From assembly GCF_048282545.1 (NCBI RefSeq), contig NZ_CP182485.1, positions 1,922,001-1,986,000 on the forward strand: DNA of 64,000 nt, given 5' to 3'. Source of the stretch: Opacimonas immobilis (GTDB taxonomy: Bacteria; Pseudomonadota; Gammaproteobacteria; Enterobacterales; Alteromonadaceae). The translations under genes and the position numbers were made by a program. Positions 18,526-27,755 of this stretch are shown piece by piece. Each line of letters starts with the position of its first letter. Within the stretch, counting starts at the first letter, position 1. Below the pieces are notes generated by a model. It saw only the letters and a program-made list of their open reading frames with translations, was not told the origin of the DNA and searched no databases.

Positions 18526-19635
18526 TTAAATATCTAAATTATCAAGGGCAAAGTTTTCCGCTATAATAGGGAAAATCTCTGACGTTTTTGCCGCACTAAA
18601 CGGCTGACTTGTTTCATCCTTGAATGTAATACTGGTTTTATTGGCACTGAGTGCTTTGACGGTTATCCGATAATCATCTTCAGTCAATGGTAATTGCTCG
18701 TTCGAGCCAAACCAACCACTGAACCAAGAACTTTCACTAGGCTGATAATTAACGAAGACAAGACCGTTTGATTTGTCTAAATCTTTCACATTAAAGCCTA
18801 ACTTACGTAACACCAACTGAAATTTTGGCCAAACAATATCGTACTCTGAATCCAAAACAATCGCACCGTTGCCATCCGCATCAAAACCGAGTTCAGCCAT
18901 GATCCCTGAACGAATTTGAGCAAGGCGTTGCTGACTTTCTATTTTTTGCTCTAGAGAATACTGACGAATAATGCCGTTGAGCAACTCAGCCTCTAATTCA
19001 CGTTTCAGGAACGGATCGATATTATCAACTAGGTCAGCCCCATCAGCTACCACCAAATCAGTTAATGTAACAGATAACCGAGCGGTTCGACCATGTGAGG
19101 CTGGCTCAATGTTAAGTGAAAAACGCTTACCAACTTCTTGGCTTTCATCGCCAAAATCATACCAAGCCTTGTCACCTGATTCATTGGTCAAAATCCAATC
19201 AGTAGTTATGACATTACCTGCTTGGCTCGGAATACTGAATCCGATAGATTCATTTTGCAGGTGAGTGAATACTCGACGAAGCACTAAATCACGGATGTCG
19301 GACTCGTCATCTAACTTATCAAACACTGCTGAAGTCAGCGTTTGGGCTTCTTCAAGATAAGTCCCTTGTGCAGTAGCCAACACCAGCGCCGGTGCAACAA
19401 CAGGTAGGTCTTCGCCATAGAGGTGATTTACTTGGTTGCTGATAGGAGGGATCTGATAATCGGTATTGACAACTGGTTTGTCTAACCCATCTGGAATAAG
19501 TAATGGCTTAGGCGCAGGTGTCTCAAGGTAAGCTTTGCTACCAGACGCCGTACGACGCTCATCAACGCTTGAACAAGCAAACAATGCACATGAAACACAT
19601 AAACCAAGCAACGCTCGCTGTGTGGGTTGTCGCAT
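18526..19635 (-). CDS. bamC: Outer membrane assembly lipoprotein BamC
   Basis: This 369-residue lipoprotein has a signal peptide ending in a lipobox with Cys21 (LFAC). An unstructured N-terminal region rich in Pro and Asp follows, then two helix-grip (BamC) domains, the second including YDIVWPKFQLVLRKLGF. BamC is the accessory lipoprotein of the BAM complex that inserts beta-barrel proteins into the outer membrane. Position between dapA and purC supports the call. It is slightly longer than E. coli BamC (344). Confidence 0.92.
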   Translation of the reverse strand: MRQPTQRALLGLCVSCALFACSSVDERRTASGSKAYLETPAPKPLLIPDGLDKPVVNTDYQIPPISNQVNHLYGEDLPVVAPALVLATAQGTYLEEAQTLTSAVFDKLDDESDIRDLVLRRVFTHLQNESIGFSIPSQAGNVITTDWILTNESGDKAWYDFGDESQEVGKRFSLNIEPASHGRTARLSVTLTDLVVADGADLVDNIDPFLKRELEAELLNGIIRQYSLEQKIESQQRLAQIRSGIMAELGFDADGNGAIVLDSEYDIVWPKFQLVLRKLGFNVKDLDKSNGLVFVNYQPSESSWFSGWFGSNEQLPLTEDDYRITVKALSANKTSITFKDETSQPFSAAKTSEIFPIIAENFALDNLDI

Positions 19636-19661
19636 AATGACCCTTTATTATTGTATTAATT

Positions 19662-20543
19662 TTATGAAATTAAGTGATAGTCACGTAATGTGCTTTCGAT
19701 TGTACTCTGACTAGAAAGTTCCGGCAACACTAGAGGTAAGCGCAATGTGGGTGATGCGATTTTGCCCATTTTGAATAAACACCATTTGGGCATCACTGGA
19801 TTGGCCTCTATAAACAAATCACTGTGCAATCGTTCAATTTGTGCATCGATTGCTAATGCTTCGTCTATATTACCTGATAATGCCGCTTCACACATTAATT
19901 TCATTTGCTTAGGCACAATATTGGCACTGACAGAAATGACACCATCACCGCCTTGCGTCATAAAGGCAGCCCCTGTGCTATCGTCGCCACTTAAAATCAA
20001 AAAGTCATCTGGACAAAGATTGCGCAAATTTTGTAAGCGATTCAAATCGCCCGTAGCATCTTTTACCCCAACAATCATTGGGTGTTGGGCAAGCTCAGCC
20101 ACTACCTCATCAGACATGTCAACGACCGTTCGCGACGGTACGTTGTACAATAAAATAGGCAATTTGGCAGCATTGGCAAGCGCGGTAAAATGCGCTAACA
20201 ATCCCGCTTGTTGAGGTTTGTTATAATACGGCACAACGCTCAAATATCCATCAATTCCAAGATTAGCCATTTGATCTTGTAAATAAATAGCTTCTTCGGT
20301 TGAGTTAGCACCGCTACCGGCAATACACATACAACGCCCCGCAATGGCTTTTACCGTCGCCTTGATGACGGCGATATGCTGTGCAAAAGGTAAAGTAGCT
20401 GATTCGCCTGTCGTTCCAACCGAAACAATGCCGTGCGTACCTTGTTCGATATGCCACTCAACTAACGTATTGAGTGCATCAAAATCGACATCACCAGATT
20501 CTGTCATCGGAGTGACCAAGGCCACAAAACTACCTTTAAACAT
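19662..20543 (-). CDS. dapA: 4-hydroxy-tetrahydrodipicolinate synthase (DapA)
   Basis: From the ATG at 20543 the protein is 293 residues. Numbered from there, the Schiff-base lysine K161 (VGVKDATGD), T44 and Y133 fall at exactly the E. coli positions, which supports this start. The frame also opens at a TTG at 20555, but that codon lies in the GGAG ribosome site itself. DapA condenses pyruvate and aspartate semialdehyde in lysine and peptidoglycan precursor synthesis. bamC follows after 26 bases in a shared transcription unit. Confidence 0.97.
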   Translation of the reverse strand: MFKGSFVALVTPMTESGDVDFDALNTLVEWHIEQGTHGIVSVGTTGESATLPFAQHIAVIKATVKAIAGRCMCIAGSGANSTEEAIYLQDQMANLGIDGYLSVVPYYNKPQQAGLLAHFTALANAAKLPILLYNVPSRTVVDMSDEVVAELAQHPMIVGVKDATGDLNRLQNLRNLCPDDFLILSGDDSTGAAFMTQGGDGVISVSANIVPKQMKLMCEAALSGNIDEALAIDAQIERLHSDLFIEANPVMPKWCLFKMGKIASPTLRLPLVLPELSSQSTIESTLRDYHLIS

Positions 20544-20681
20544 ATTGAGCTCCAAAAAATCAAGGCGACGAGTTTACCGATTCCAAGCACTCTAAGCAAT
20601 AGGACAAAAGTCAAAATGAACTGATCTCACTGATGTTTTTCAGTGTAAACTAGACAACATACAACAATCTGGAGTGAAACT

Positions 20682-21146
20682 ATGAAATTTCTTGCAGCCG
20701 GCAACCCTGCCCCGCAATTTGAGTTACCCGATCAAGATGACAACATCGTAAAATTAAGTGATTACGCAGGCAAAAAAGTCCTTGTGTATTTTTATCCGAA
20801 AGCCATGACGCCAGGATGTACCGTGCAAGCTCAAAATTTGCGCGACGTCAAAGCAGAATTAGAAGCACTTAATGTGGTGGTCTTTGGCATTAGCCCTGAC
20901 CCGGTCAAACGCTTACCAAAATTTATTGAAAAAGAATCTTTAAATTTCACACTACTAAGTGACGAAGATCATCAAATTGCCGAAGCATTTGGTGTGTGGG
21001 GACCCAAAAAGTTTATGGGGAAAGAATACGATGGGATTCATCGGATTTCGTTTTTGATTGATGAAGAAGGCAAAATTGAGAAGGTCTTTGATAAATTCAA
21101 AACCAAAGACCATCACGAAGTCGTATTAGATTATTTAAACGCCTAA
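20682..21146 (+). CDS. bcp: Thioredoxin-dependent peroxiredoxin Bcp/PrxQ, single-cysteine variant
   Basis: This 154-residue AhpC/TSA-family peroxidase has the peroxidatic Cys46 in FYPKAMTPGCTVQAQNLRD. E. coli Bcp has a resolving Cys five residues later; here that position (51) is Gln and no other cysteine exists in the protein. It should therefore act as a 1-Cys peroxiredoxin that needs an external thiol for recycling. It diverges from dapA and converges with the PerM-like gene, sharing 4 bases at the stop codons. Confidence 0.94.
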   Translation: MKFLAAGNPAPQFELPDQDDNIVKLSDYAGKKVLVYFYPKAMTPGCTVQAQNLRDVKAELEALNVVVFGISPDPVKRLPKFIEKESLNFTLLSDEDHQIAEAFGVWGPKKFMGKEYDGIHRISFLIDEEGKIEKVFDKFKTKDHHEVVLDYLNA

Positions 21147-22237
21147 GCGTTTTCGACAACCTTACTCGATGGATCTTCTGCCGGTCTCAAGACCGGCGTT
21201 GACCACGCATTCAATACAGCCTTGACCAATGTGGCTAAAGGAATGGCAAAGAACACACCCCAAAATCCCCATAAACCACCAAAAAACAATACAGCGATGA
21301 TAATGTAGAGCGGATGCAGACTCACTGCTTCTGAGAATAAGATTGGCACCAATAGGTTCCCATCTAGGGCTTGAATAATAAAGTATGCCAACATCAAGTA
21401 ACCAAATTCGGCGCCAAAACCCCATTGAATGAACGCCACAAGCACCACTGGAATGGTCACTACCGCTGCGCCTATATAAGGAATAACCACAGATAACCCA
21501 ACGAGCACGCCAAGTAACATGGCATAGCGCAAATCCATTAGGGCAAAGGTGACGCATGAGACAGCACCAACAATGAGGATCTCAATAACCTTGCCGCGAA
21601 TATAATTGCCAATCTGAACGTTCATTTCGCTGCTCACTTGGCGAATCAGGCGACGCTCATTAGGTAACAATGTGCCAATATTGTCCATCAACACCTGTTT
21701 ATCTTTAAGCATGAAGAACATCATTAATGGTACCAAAATCATATACACTAGCATGGCACCAATACCAACCAACGAAGCAAACGACATACTGATTAAAGCT
21801 TGTGATGCTCCGACGACTTTTTGATTGATTTCGCTATTAATTGAACGGATCTGCTCAGCTTGCACTAATTCGGGGTAAGAATCAGGCAATGTCAGCATCC
21901 AAGCTTGCAATTGTTGCCACAAACTCGGTACTTCTTCGATAAAGTTGACAGTTTGTTGACTAATGGTTGGTAGAAGGCTGATTAGACTGATGAGCATAAA
22001 TCCAATAAATCCCAACATCACCGCACAGGTGGCCAATAAACGAGAGGATACGGATTGCTCGACTCGCTGCACAGCCCCTTCGAGTAAATACGCTAAGGCA
22101 ATGGCCACCAATACTGGCATCAAGTAACCGCCAAGTAACACTAATACGGCACTGACAACAATAATCAGAATCAGAAGCATAAGAGCGTCGGGGTCTGAAA
22201 ATGTTTTTTCGTACCATTTGCCAATGAGTGAAAGCAT
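21143..22237 (-). CDS. perM: AI-2E family transporter (PerM-like)
   Basis: This 364-residue inner-membrane protein has about eight membrane segments, with hydrophobic pairs at both ends and an amphipathic central region (about 80-160). It carries the family motifs GYLMPVLVAIALAYLLEGAV, IPYIGAAVVTIPVVL and the C-terminal GGLWGFWGVFFAIPLATLVKAV. The family includes TqsA (AI-2 exporter) and Na+/H+ exchangers, so the substrate is open. In many gammaproteobacteria it sits next to bcp and bepA, as here. Confidence 0.88.
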   Translation of the reverse strand: MLSLIGKWYEKTFSDPDALMLLILIIVVSAVLVLLGGYLMPVLVAIALAYLLEGAVQRVEQSVSSRLLATCAVMLGFIGFMLISLISLLPTISQQTVNFIEEVPSLWQQLQAWMLTLPDSYPELVQAEQIRSINSEINQKVVGASQALISMSFASLVGIGAMLVYMILVPLMMFFMLKDKQVLMDNIGTLLPNERRLIRQVSSEMNVQIGNYIRGKVIEILIVGAVSCVTFALMDLRYAMLLGVLVGLSVVIPYIGAAVVTIPVVLVAFIQWGFGAEFGYLMLAYFIIQALDGNLLVPILFSEAVSLHPLYIIIAVLFFGGLWGFWGVFFAIPLATLVKAVLNAWSTPVLRPAEDPSSKVVENA

Positions 22238-22369
22238 TGTATGAAGAATCCTTTTGACTTAACTTACATTAGTGTAAAGTTTCTTTGTTCGACACACTAG
22301 TATCAAATTGATATTTATTGAACTATTTTTACGTTGCATAGTCTTTAGGTTGAACGTTAGGAGAACCCC

Positions 22370-23851
22370 TTGCTCGATAAAAATATACGTTTTTTGTTCT
22401 ATTTAACCCTTACTTTAGCACTGACATTGACGATCAGCTTTGTGGCCATGAACCCTGCCATCGCGCAAGCCAACAATAAAAATATCCTTCCTGAAATTGG
22501 TGTGGTTGCTGCCAATACTCTTTCTTTACAAGATGAGGTCGAGATTGGTGGCGTGTATTTTTCTCAATTACGAGGACAAGGTGCGGTGCTTCAAGACCCG
22601 GTTGTCCAGCAATACATTCAAAGTCTTGGCAATGAATTAGTAATTCATGCCGATAATACCAAATTCCCGTTTACCTTCTTTGTGGTAAATAACCAAAGCA
22701 TCAATGCGTTTGCTTTTTTTGGTGGGCATGTAGGGATCCATACTGGATTATTTTATCACGCGGATGATGAAGCTGAGTTGGCCGCAGTACTCGCTCACGA
22801 AATCGCTCACGTGACCCAACGGCATATTGTGCGTCGCATGGCTGCTCAAGAAAAAGCCTCTCCACTGCAAGTTGCTTCGATGATTGGTGGGGCAATTTTG
22901 ATGATGGCTTCCCCTCAAGCTGGTATGGCAGCGATTTATGCTGGTCAAGGAGCATCGATTCAACAATCCATCAATTACACCCGTGGCAATGAAAAAGAAG
23001 CCGACCGAATTGGTATTAGAATCTTAGCCGAAAGCGGTTTTGACCCATACGCAGCAGCCAGATTCTTTGACAAAATGACCGAACAAACGCGCTGGGGATC
23101 AAAGCCTCCTGCCTTTTTGTTAACCCACCCTGTATCTACTACCCGTTCTGCGGAAGCTCGAAATCGAGCGGCTAATTTGCCATCACAGAAAAGACCTTCA
23201 AGCTTAGCATTCCACTTGGTGAAAGCACGCATCGTTGCACGTTACTTTCACACTGCAAACCACAATATCACATGGTTTGAGGAGCAATTAAACAAACAAA
23301 CTCTGCTGCCTGAGGCTGCTGAGTACGGACTAGCAATTGCGCATATGCGCAAAGATGAATACGCTCAAGCGTTGGCGTACTTGTTGCCTTTATGGCGAAA
23401 AGATCCAGAGAATTACGCTTATGTAGACGCGTTAACTGACATCTACATTGGGCTTGGGAAATTCAGTGACGCCCAAGCTCTCCTTGAGCCCCTCAATGAT
23501 GCAATGCCTAATAATCCTGTGATTGTGCTCAATTATGCCAATCAATATATCGAAGCAAAGCAATCACAAGCAGCAGTGGATTTGTTAAAAGACTTTGTGA
23601 TGGTGCACCCTGAGAACACTCTAGGTTGGCGTTTATTGTCTAATGCACATGCCAGTCTGCAATCTCCTATGTTGATGCATCAAGCCAATGCTGAGTGGTA
23701 TTACCTTTTGGGGGCCTATCGCAGAGCGATAGAAGAACTGCAATTTGCGTTGAATTACGCTGAATCGCATTTGGTGAAGCAACGCATGCGAGCAAGGATG
23801 GATCAGTTCAGAGTCAGTGAAGAAAGAATGAAAACATTAGTAAATACTTAA
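22370..23851 (+). CDS. bepA: Periplasmic metalloprotease/chaperone BepA
   Basis: This 493-residue protein has a signal peptide cleaved near ALA-type residues 28-33. An M48 peptidase domain follows with zinc ligands H143 and H147 plus E144 in LAHEIAHVTQRH, the third ligand in GNEKEADRIG, and a C-terminal TPR domain (about 310-480). BepA promotes or degrades stalled LptD and other outer-membrane proteins at the BAM complex. The start is TTG at 22370, directly after a clear AGGAGA site. The gene converges with the thioredoxin-like gene with only 5 bases between. Confidence 0.94.
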   Translation: MLDKNIRFLFYLTLTLALTLTISFVAMNPAIAQANNKNILPEIGVVAANTLSLQDEVEIGGVYFSQLRGQGAVLQDPVVQQYIQSLGNELVIHADNTKFPFTFFVVNNQSINAFAFFGGHVGIHTGLFYHADDEAELAAVLAHEIAHVTQRHIVRRMAAQEKASPLQVASMIGGAILMMASPQAGMAAIYAGQGASIQQSINYTRGNEKEADRIGIRILAESGFDPYAAARFFDKMTEQTRWGSKPPAFLLTHPVSTTRSAEARNRAANLPSQKRPSSLAFHLVKARIVARYFHTANHNITWFEEQLNKQTLLPEAAEYGLAIAHMRKDEYAQALAYLLPLWRKDPENYAYVDALTDIYIGLGKFSDAQALLEPLNDAMPNNPVIVLNYANQYIEAKQSQAAVDLLKDFVMVHPENTLGWRLLSNAHASLQSPMLMHQANAEWYYLLGAYRRAIEELQFALNYAESHLVKQRMRARMDQFRVSEERMKTLVNT

Positions 23852-23856
23852 ACGAC

Positions 23857-24336
23857 TTAGTCAGCTAGTATCGCTTGGTTTATTGCACTTTTGAGTGTCT
23901 CAAATGTTTGTTCGCCGAGCAATGGACCATGCACTGTGCTATTTTTGATCATAAAGGTAGCGGGTAAATAATTAGGTTTCGCAATCGGAAAATTTTGTCC
24001 AACATCGGCGATCAAGGCAAACTGCATATTGTATTTACGACGTATCTCGTCAAGTTCAGCTGCGCTTAACGGATCATAACTTACCGCAATAAAGGTCATG
24101 TTAGGTTGTTGTTTCACCCACTCATCCAATGCGTTGAGTTCAGGTATTTCTTTGATGCACGGGGCACACCATTCGGCAAAATAGTTCACAATGACTGTTT
24201 CTTGATTAAGTTGTGACCAGCGATAGGCTTTTTCATCAATGTCATAAAAATCTGCTTGCTGGTGTTGATAAACCAATACCCCACAGGACATGGCAAGCAA
24301 AGCCACCACAAAAATAATCAAATTCGACTTGTTCAT
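23857..24336 (-). CDS. Membrane-anchored thioredoxin-like (TlpA-type) protein
   Basis: This 159-residue protein has one N-terminal membrane helix (about 5-23) that anchors a thioredoxin domain in the periplasm. The redox motif is WCAPC (Cys57 and Cys60), and the cis-proline region is LPATFMIKN. Such proteins reduce or oxidise periplasmic disulfides, for example during cytochrome c maturation, but nothing nearby names the partner. It is divergently placed from arsC. Confidence 0.87.
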   Translation of the reverse strand: MNKSNLIIFVVALLAMSCGVLVYQHQQADFYDIDEKAYRWSQLNQETVIVNYFAEWCAPCIKEIPELNALDEWVKQQPNMTFIAVSYDPLSAAELDEIRRKYNMQFALIADVGQNFPIAKPNYLPATFMIKNSTVHGPLLGEQTFETLKSAINQAILAD

Positions 24337-24393
24337 TGTTGTTCTTTTCTTCGTAGTTTATATTGTGTGTAGATTTTAATATGAACAAAAATT

Positions 24394-24747
24394 ATGAACA
24401 ATACAATCATTTATCACAATCCTCGCTGTTCTAAATCGCGTCAAACGCTCGCCTTATTAGATGAAAAACAGGTGGCGTACGAAGTGGTAGAATATCTAAA
24501 TCATCCGTTAGACATTGCCACAATCAAACACCTCCAAAACTGCTTGGGTTTAGACAGTGTCCTTCACATGATGCGTCCAAAAGAAGCTGAGTTTAAAGAA
24601 GCAGGGTTGTCGAAGGAAAGTAATAATGACACCCTCATCGCAGCCATTGCGCAATACCCTAAACTTCTAGAACGGCCGATTGTCGTACATGGTGATCGAG
24701 CCAAAATCGGTCGACCTCCTGAGAATGTATTAGCGTTATTTTTATGA
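24394..24747 (+). CDS. arsC: Arsenate reductase-like protein, glutaredoxin type (ArsC/YfgD)
   Basis: This 117-residue ArsC-family protein has Cys12 in HNPRCSKSRQTL and the RPIVV region near the C-terminus, where family members keep an arsenate-contacting arginine (ERPIVVHGDRAKIGRPPENV). The length fits the short YfgD group, which is usually annotated arsenate reductase (glutaredoxin). No other ars gene is present; the context (wrbA, DUF2069, BepA) is the common housekeeping one, so the physiological substrate may not be arsenate. The stop overlaps the wrbA start by 4 bases (ATGA). Confidence 0.9.
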   Translation: MNNTIIYHNPRCSKSRQTLALLDEKQVAYEVVEYLNHPLDIATIKHLQNCLGLDSVLHMMRPKEAEFKEAGLSKESNNDTLIAAIAQYPKLLERPIVVHGDRAKIGRPPENVLALFL

Positions 24748-25337
24748 ATCCTATACTTATTGCTTATTATTCAGTACACGGCAGCACCGCACATTTGGCC
24801 CAAGCGATTGCCAAAGGGGTTGAATCAATGGATATTGAAGCCAAGCTTCGACAAATTCCTCGCGTGTCAGATAATGTAGACGTCCAAGCCGAAGCGATAC
24901 CGCAATCTGGACCACCTTACGTCAGTCTTGACGATTTGGCCGAGTGCAGTGGGTTCGCACTGGGCTCCCCAACCCGCTTTGGTAATATGGCTGCGCCCGT
25001 CAAGTACTTCTTAGATCAGACCTCAAAGCAATGGCTCAGTGGCACTCTCATTAACAAGCCAGCTTGTGTATTTTGTTCGAGCAGTTCGATGCATGGCGGT
25101 CAAGAGAGTACACTCCTCTCAATGCAACTTCCACTGATGCATCACGGTATGGTGATATGTGGAATACCCTATTCTGAGCCAGCGTTGCACACCACCATAA
25201 GCGGTGGTACCCCTTATGGCGCGACACATGTTGCCACTGACCATAACACCCAGCTAAGTGTCGCTGAAACGGAGCTGGCCATTGCCCAAGGAAAGCGTTT
25301 AGCAACGTTAGCGAAAGCACTAAAAGAGATAGCATAA
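24744..25337 (+). CDS. wrbA: NAD(P)H:quinone oxidoreductase WrbA
   Basis: This 197-residue flavodoxin-fold protein has the FMN-phosphate loop near the start (YYSVHGSTAHLAQAIAKG), the conserved LGSPTRFGNMAAPVKYFLDQT, and the C-terminal GTPYGATHV segment. WrbA reduces quinones by two electrons and limits redox cycling. It overlaps arsC by 4 bases and the DUF2069 gene by 1 base, so the three genes are probably translationally coupled. Confidence 0.94.
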   Translation: MNPILIAYYSVHGSTAHLAQAIAKGVESMDIEAKLRQIPRVSDNVDVQAEAIPQSGPPYVSLDDLAECSGFALGSPTRFGNMAAPVKYFLDQTSKQWLSGTLINKPACVFCSSSSMHGGQESTLLSMQLPLMHHGMVICGIPYSEPALHTTISGGTPYGATHVATDHNTQLSVAETELAIAQGKRLATLAKALKEIA

Positions 25338-25816
25338 TGAAATCAAGCCACATACCATCCAACGTACACATTCCTATGGCTCGCAATACCTCGCTGGCGA
25401 GAGCACTCGCCCTGTTTGGTTTTTTTGGACTATTGCTCTGGGTGATGCTCTGGCATCTTGTATTGCTGGAACCACGCACCTACTCTGTTACGTTTATATT
25501 AATCGTGTATGTATTACCTTTATTAATGCCCGCAAAAGGGATCATACAAGGTAAGCCTTACACGCACGCTTGGGCAAGCTTTATTGTCTTGTTGTACCTA
25601 ATGCATGGGATCACTGTGTGGTACTCAATACCAGAGCAATGGCTTTATGCATTGATTGAAATCATGTTGTGCTTAATGATGTTTGTAGGAAGTAGCTACT
25701 TTGCTCGCTTGCGTGGAAAAGAGTTAGGACAAACATTACCGAAACTAAAGACGGTCATGGAAGAAGAAAAACAACGATTCGAGGGTCCCAATAATGAAAA
25801 AGATTCTTCCGCTTAG
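25337..25816 (+). CDS. DUF2069 family inner-membrane protein
   Basis: This 159-residue protein has four predicted membrane helices (about 20-45, 52-67, 80-96 and 104-122) and a charged C-terminal tail (KTVMEEEKQRFEG). The motif KGIIQGKPYTHAWASFIVLLYLMHGI is typical of DUF2069. Its function is unknown. It commonly follows wrbA in gammaproteobacteria. The stop overlaps the start of the next lipoprotein gene by 23 bases. Confidence 0.85.
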   Translation: MKSSHIPSNVHIPMARNTSLARALALFGFFGLLLWVMLWHLVLLEPRTYSVTFILIVYVLPLLMPAKGIIQGKPYTHAWASFIVLLYLMHGITVWYSIPEQWLYALIEIMLCLMMFVGSSYFARLRGKELGQTLPKLKTVMEEEKQRFEGPNNEKDSSA

Positions 25817-27755
25817 CATATTATTAACACTCTCTGCCTGTGGTGGTGGCTCAGGCGATTCCGGTCCTACGCCAACGCCTCAGCCTCCGCCTGTCAGTGG
25901 CCAAGCGTTCGCGAGTATTGGTCAAGATAACGGGATAACGTTCTTTGGCGATCGCGAGGGGGCTGCCGGAGATCAAGTGGCGCTGGTAGCCATACCGACG
26001 AATGCGGTGAAGCTTGTGGATATTCAGTGGGAACAAATATCTGGTCCAAGTATTGAATCGACAGCGATGCATACCAATACACTCGCCTTTGCAGTGCCGC
26101 AATCTGGCACATACGAATTTGCAATCACGGCCAGAACCTGCTCTAACGAAAGAGATTCGAGCTGCACCAATCAATCCGTTACCGCAAATATATCATTTGA
26201 CACCATCAGTACAGGCCAACAAGCAAAATTGCGACTTGACCACGCAGCGGTAGAAGGCGGTCGGGTATCTTTACGTGTTGACCCAACAGCAGGTAAAACC
26301 ATCAGCGATGTTATATGGGATATGGAAGGTCAAACTCTACCTGATTCAAGCGCTGTGGAAGAGCAAGACAATCGACTCTTTTTTACCGCTCCACGAGTTG
26401 AACAAGACTCAGTAATTCGAGTCGAGGCACAAGTGCGTTATAGCGATGGTACCACTGGGACAGATTACGCTTATATTGCTGTGCGGAAAAGTGAGATTGA
26501 TTTAGATGACGGGTATTTTCCGCGCTATGCTGACAATATCGTAACTGAAAACATGTTTGCATATCGCCCAAGCTCTCCTTATGCCACGGCTATCGAGAGA
26601 TGTGTATACACCAATCAGATTGCCAGCGCGTGTCGCTTCAGTGAACTTCCTCTCATTGGTATGGAGACAATGACCCCTGATATTGATGATATCTTGAACC
26701 GAACACTTGTATCGCATCAATGGATGGGTGAGCGCTTTGAGCAATACCTGCGCGATTCGGTCGTGGGGCAAGATATGTTAAATCTACTGCGTGGTGTCAC
26801 CGCCGTAGTCATTTCTTATGAAGTCAGACCTTCTTTTTACTGGGCGGTCACTGGTGCTATTTATTTGGATGCGGATAATTTTTGGGTCACGCCTCTAGAG
26901 CGCGATACGCTCAATGAAGCGCCTGATTATCGTGCCGGGTTTGGTGCTGAATTGCAGTTTATTATGCCTTGGCGCTATGTGAAAAATAATGAATACTACC
27001 CAGCTGGCAGTTATCCTATTGCTGAGCGAAGAAGCCGAAGCTTTGTCGATCTTGAAGGCGATATTTCATGGTTGATGTACCACGAATTAGGGCATGCGAA
27101 TGATTTCTTTGCGCCTTCCACCTGGGCCTCTTTAAATGGGAGTGAGACACCACTTTCCGTCATTAACGGTGAGCGCGACCCAGATTCTGATGCTTTGGAC
27201 AATACACTACCATTGCGTTCAAGCCAAATGAGGGCATTGGCACAAGTCAATTTTGGTGGAGAAGATGCCACTCAAGCACAGCGCAATACCACGGCAAATG
27301 ATGTGGCAGCAGAATTTATCACAGATGGTGCGACAGGTTTTTATAACTACTACACCACGCGTGAAGATTATGCGAGTTTGTTCGAAAAATTCATGATGAA
27401 GTATCGCCTGGGTGCCGACTCGGACATCGCGGTAACCGCTTCGCGAGATATCGATCCAGACCTGAGTGTGGTATGGGGTGAGCGCAATCGCTTTAACGCG
27501 GCTGAAGTACAACCAAGAGTGGCGTTTACGGTTGAACGGATTTATCCAGAATTGGATCCAAGAGCGATTCAAGATACCTTACCACAGCCTCAAGCGATGA
27601 TTGTTGGAAGAAGTTGGTGGGACAATTTGGATCTGAGCACTCCCCGCAGTGCCAAAAACAATGCATTCAGTCCGTTGATGGATAAAGATGCTCGATTGCA
27701 ACGGGACTTAACGAGAAGACACGGTAAGGAACTACCTATTCCTCATTCTCACTAA
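25794..27755 (+). CDS. Putative zinc-metallopeptidase lipoprotein
   Basis: This 653-residue protein starts with a lipoprotein signal peptide (lipobox LSAC, Cys16), followed by a Gly/Ser and Pro/Thr-rich linker. Two beta-rich Ig-like regions follow at about 40-140 and 145-235. The C-terminal part (about 245-650) contains WLMYHELGHANDFF, in which H430-E431-x-x-H434 is a zincin metal-binding motif; the likely third ligand was not assigned. I do not recognise the family. It is probably attached to the outer membrane. It begins inside the end of the DUF2069 gene (23-base overlap) and converges with hda. Confidence 0.78.
   Translation: MKKILPLSILLTLSACGGGSGDSGPTPTPQPPPVSGQAFASIGQDNGITFFGDREGAAGDQVALVAIPTNAVKLVDIQWEQISGPSIESTAMHTNTLAFAVPQSGTYEFAITARTCSNERDSSCTNQSVTANISFDTISTGQQAKLRLDHAAVEGGRVSLRVDPTAGKTISDVIWDMEGQTLPDSSAVEEQDNRLFFTAPRVEQDSVIRVEAQVRYSDGTTGTDYAYIAVRKSEIDLDDGYFPRYADNIVTENMFAYRPSSPYATAIERCVYTNQIASACRFSELPLIGMETMTPDIDDILNRTLVSHQWMGERFEQYLRDSVVGQDMLNLLRGVTAVVISYEVRPSFYWAVTGAIYLDADNFWVTPLERDTLNEAPDYRAGFGAELQFIMPWRYVKNNEYYPAGSYPIAERRSRSFVDLEGDISWLMYHELGHANDFFAPSTWASLNGSETPLSVINGERDPDSDALDNTLPLRSSQMRALAQVNFGGEDATQAQRNTTANDVAAEFITDGATGFYNYYTTREDYASLFEKFMMKYRLGADSDIAVTASRDIDPDLSVVWGERNRFNAAEVQPRVAFTVERIYPELDPRAIQDTLPQPQAMIVGRSWWDNLDLSTPRSAKNNAFSPLMDKDARLQRDLTRRHGKELPIPHSH

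Noticed and set aside
21180..21197. 8-bp GC-rich inverted repeat after bcp as a terminator
   Set aside because: It lies in the coding 3' end of the PerM-like gene and no T-run follows on either strand.
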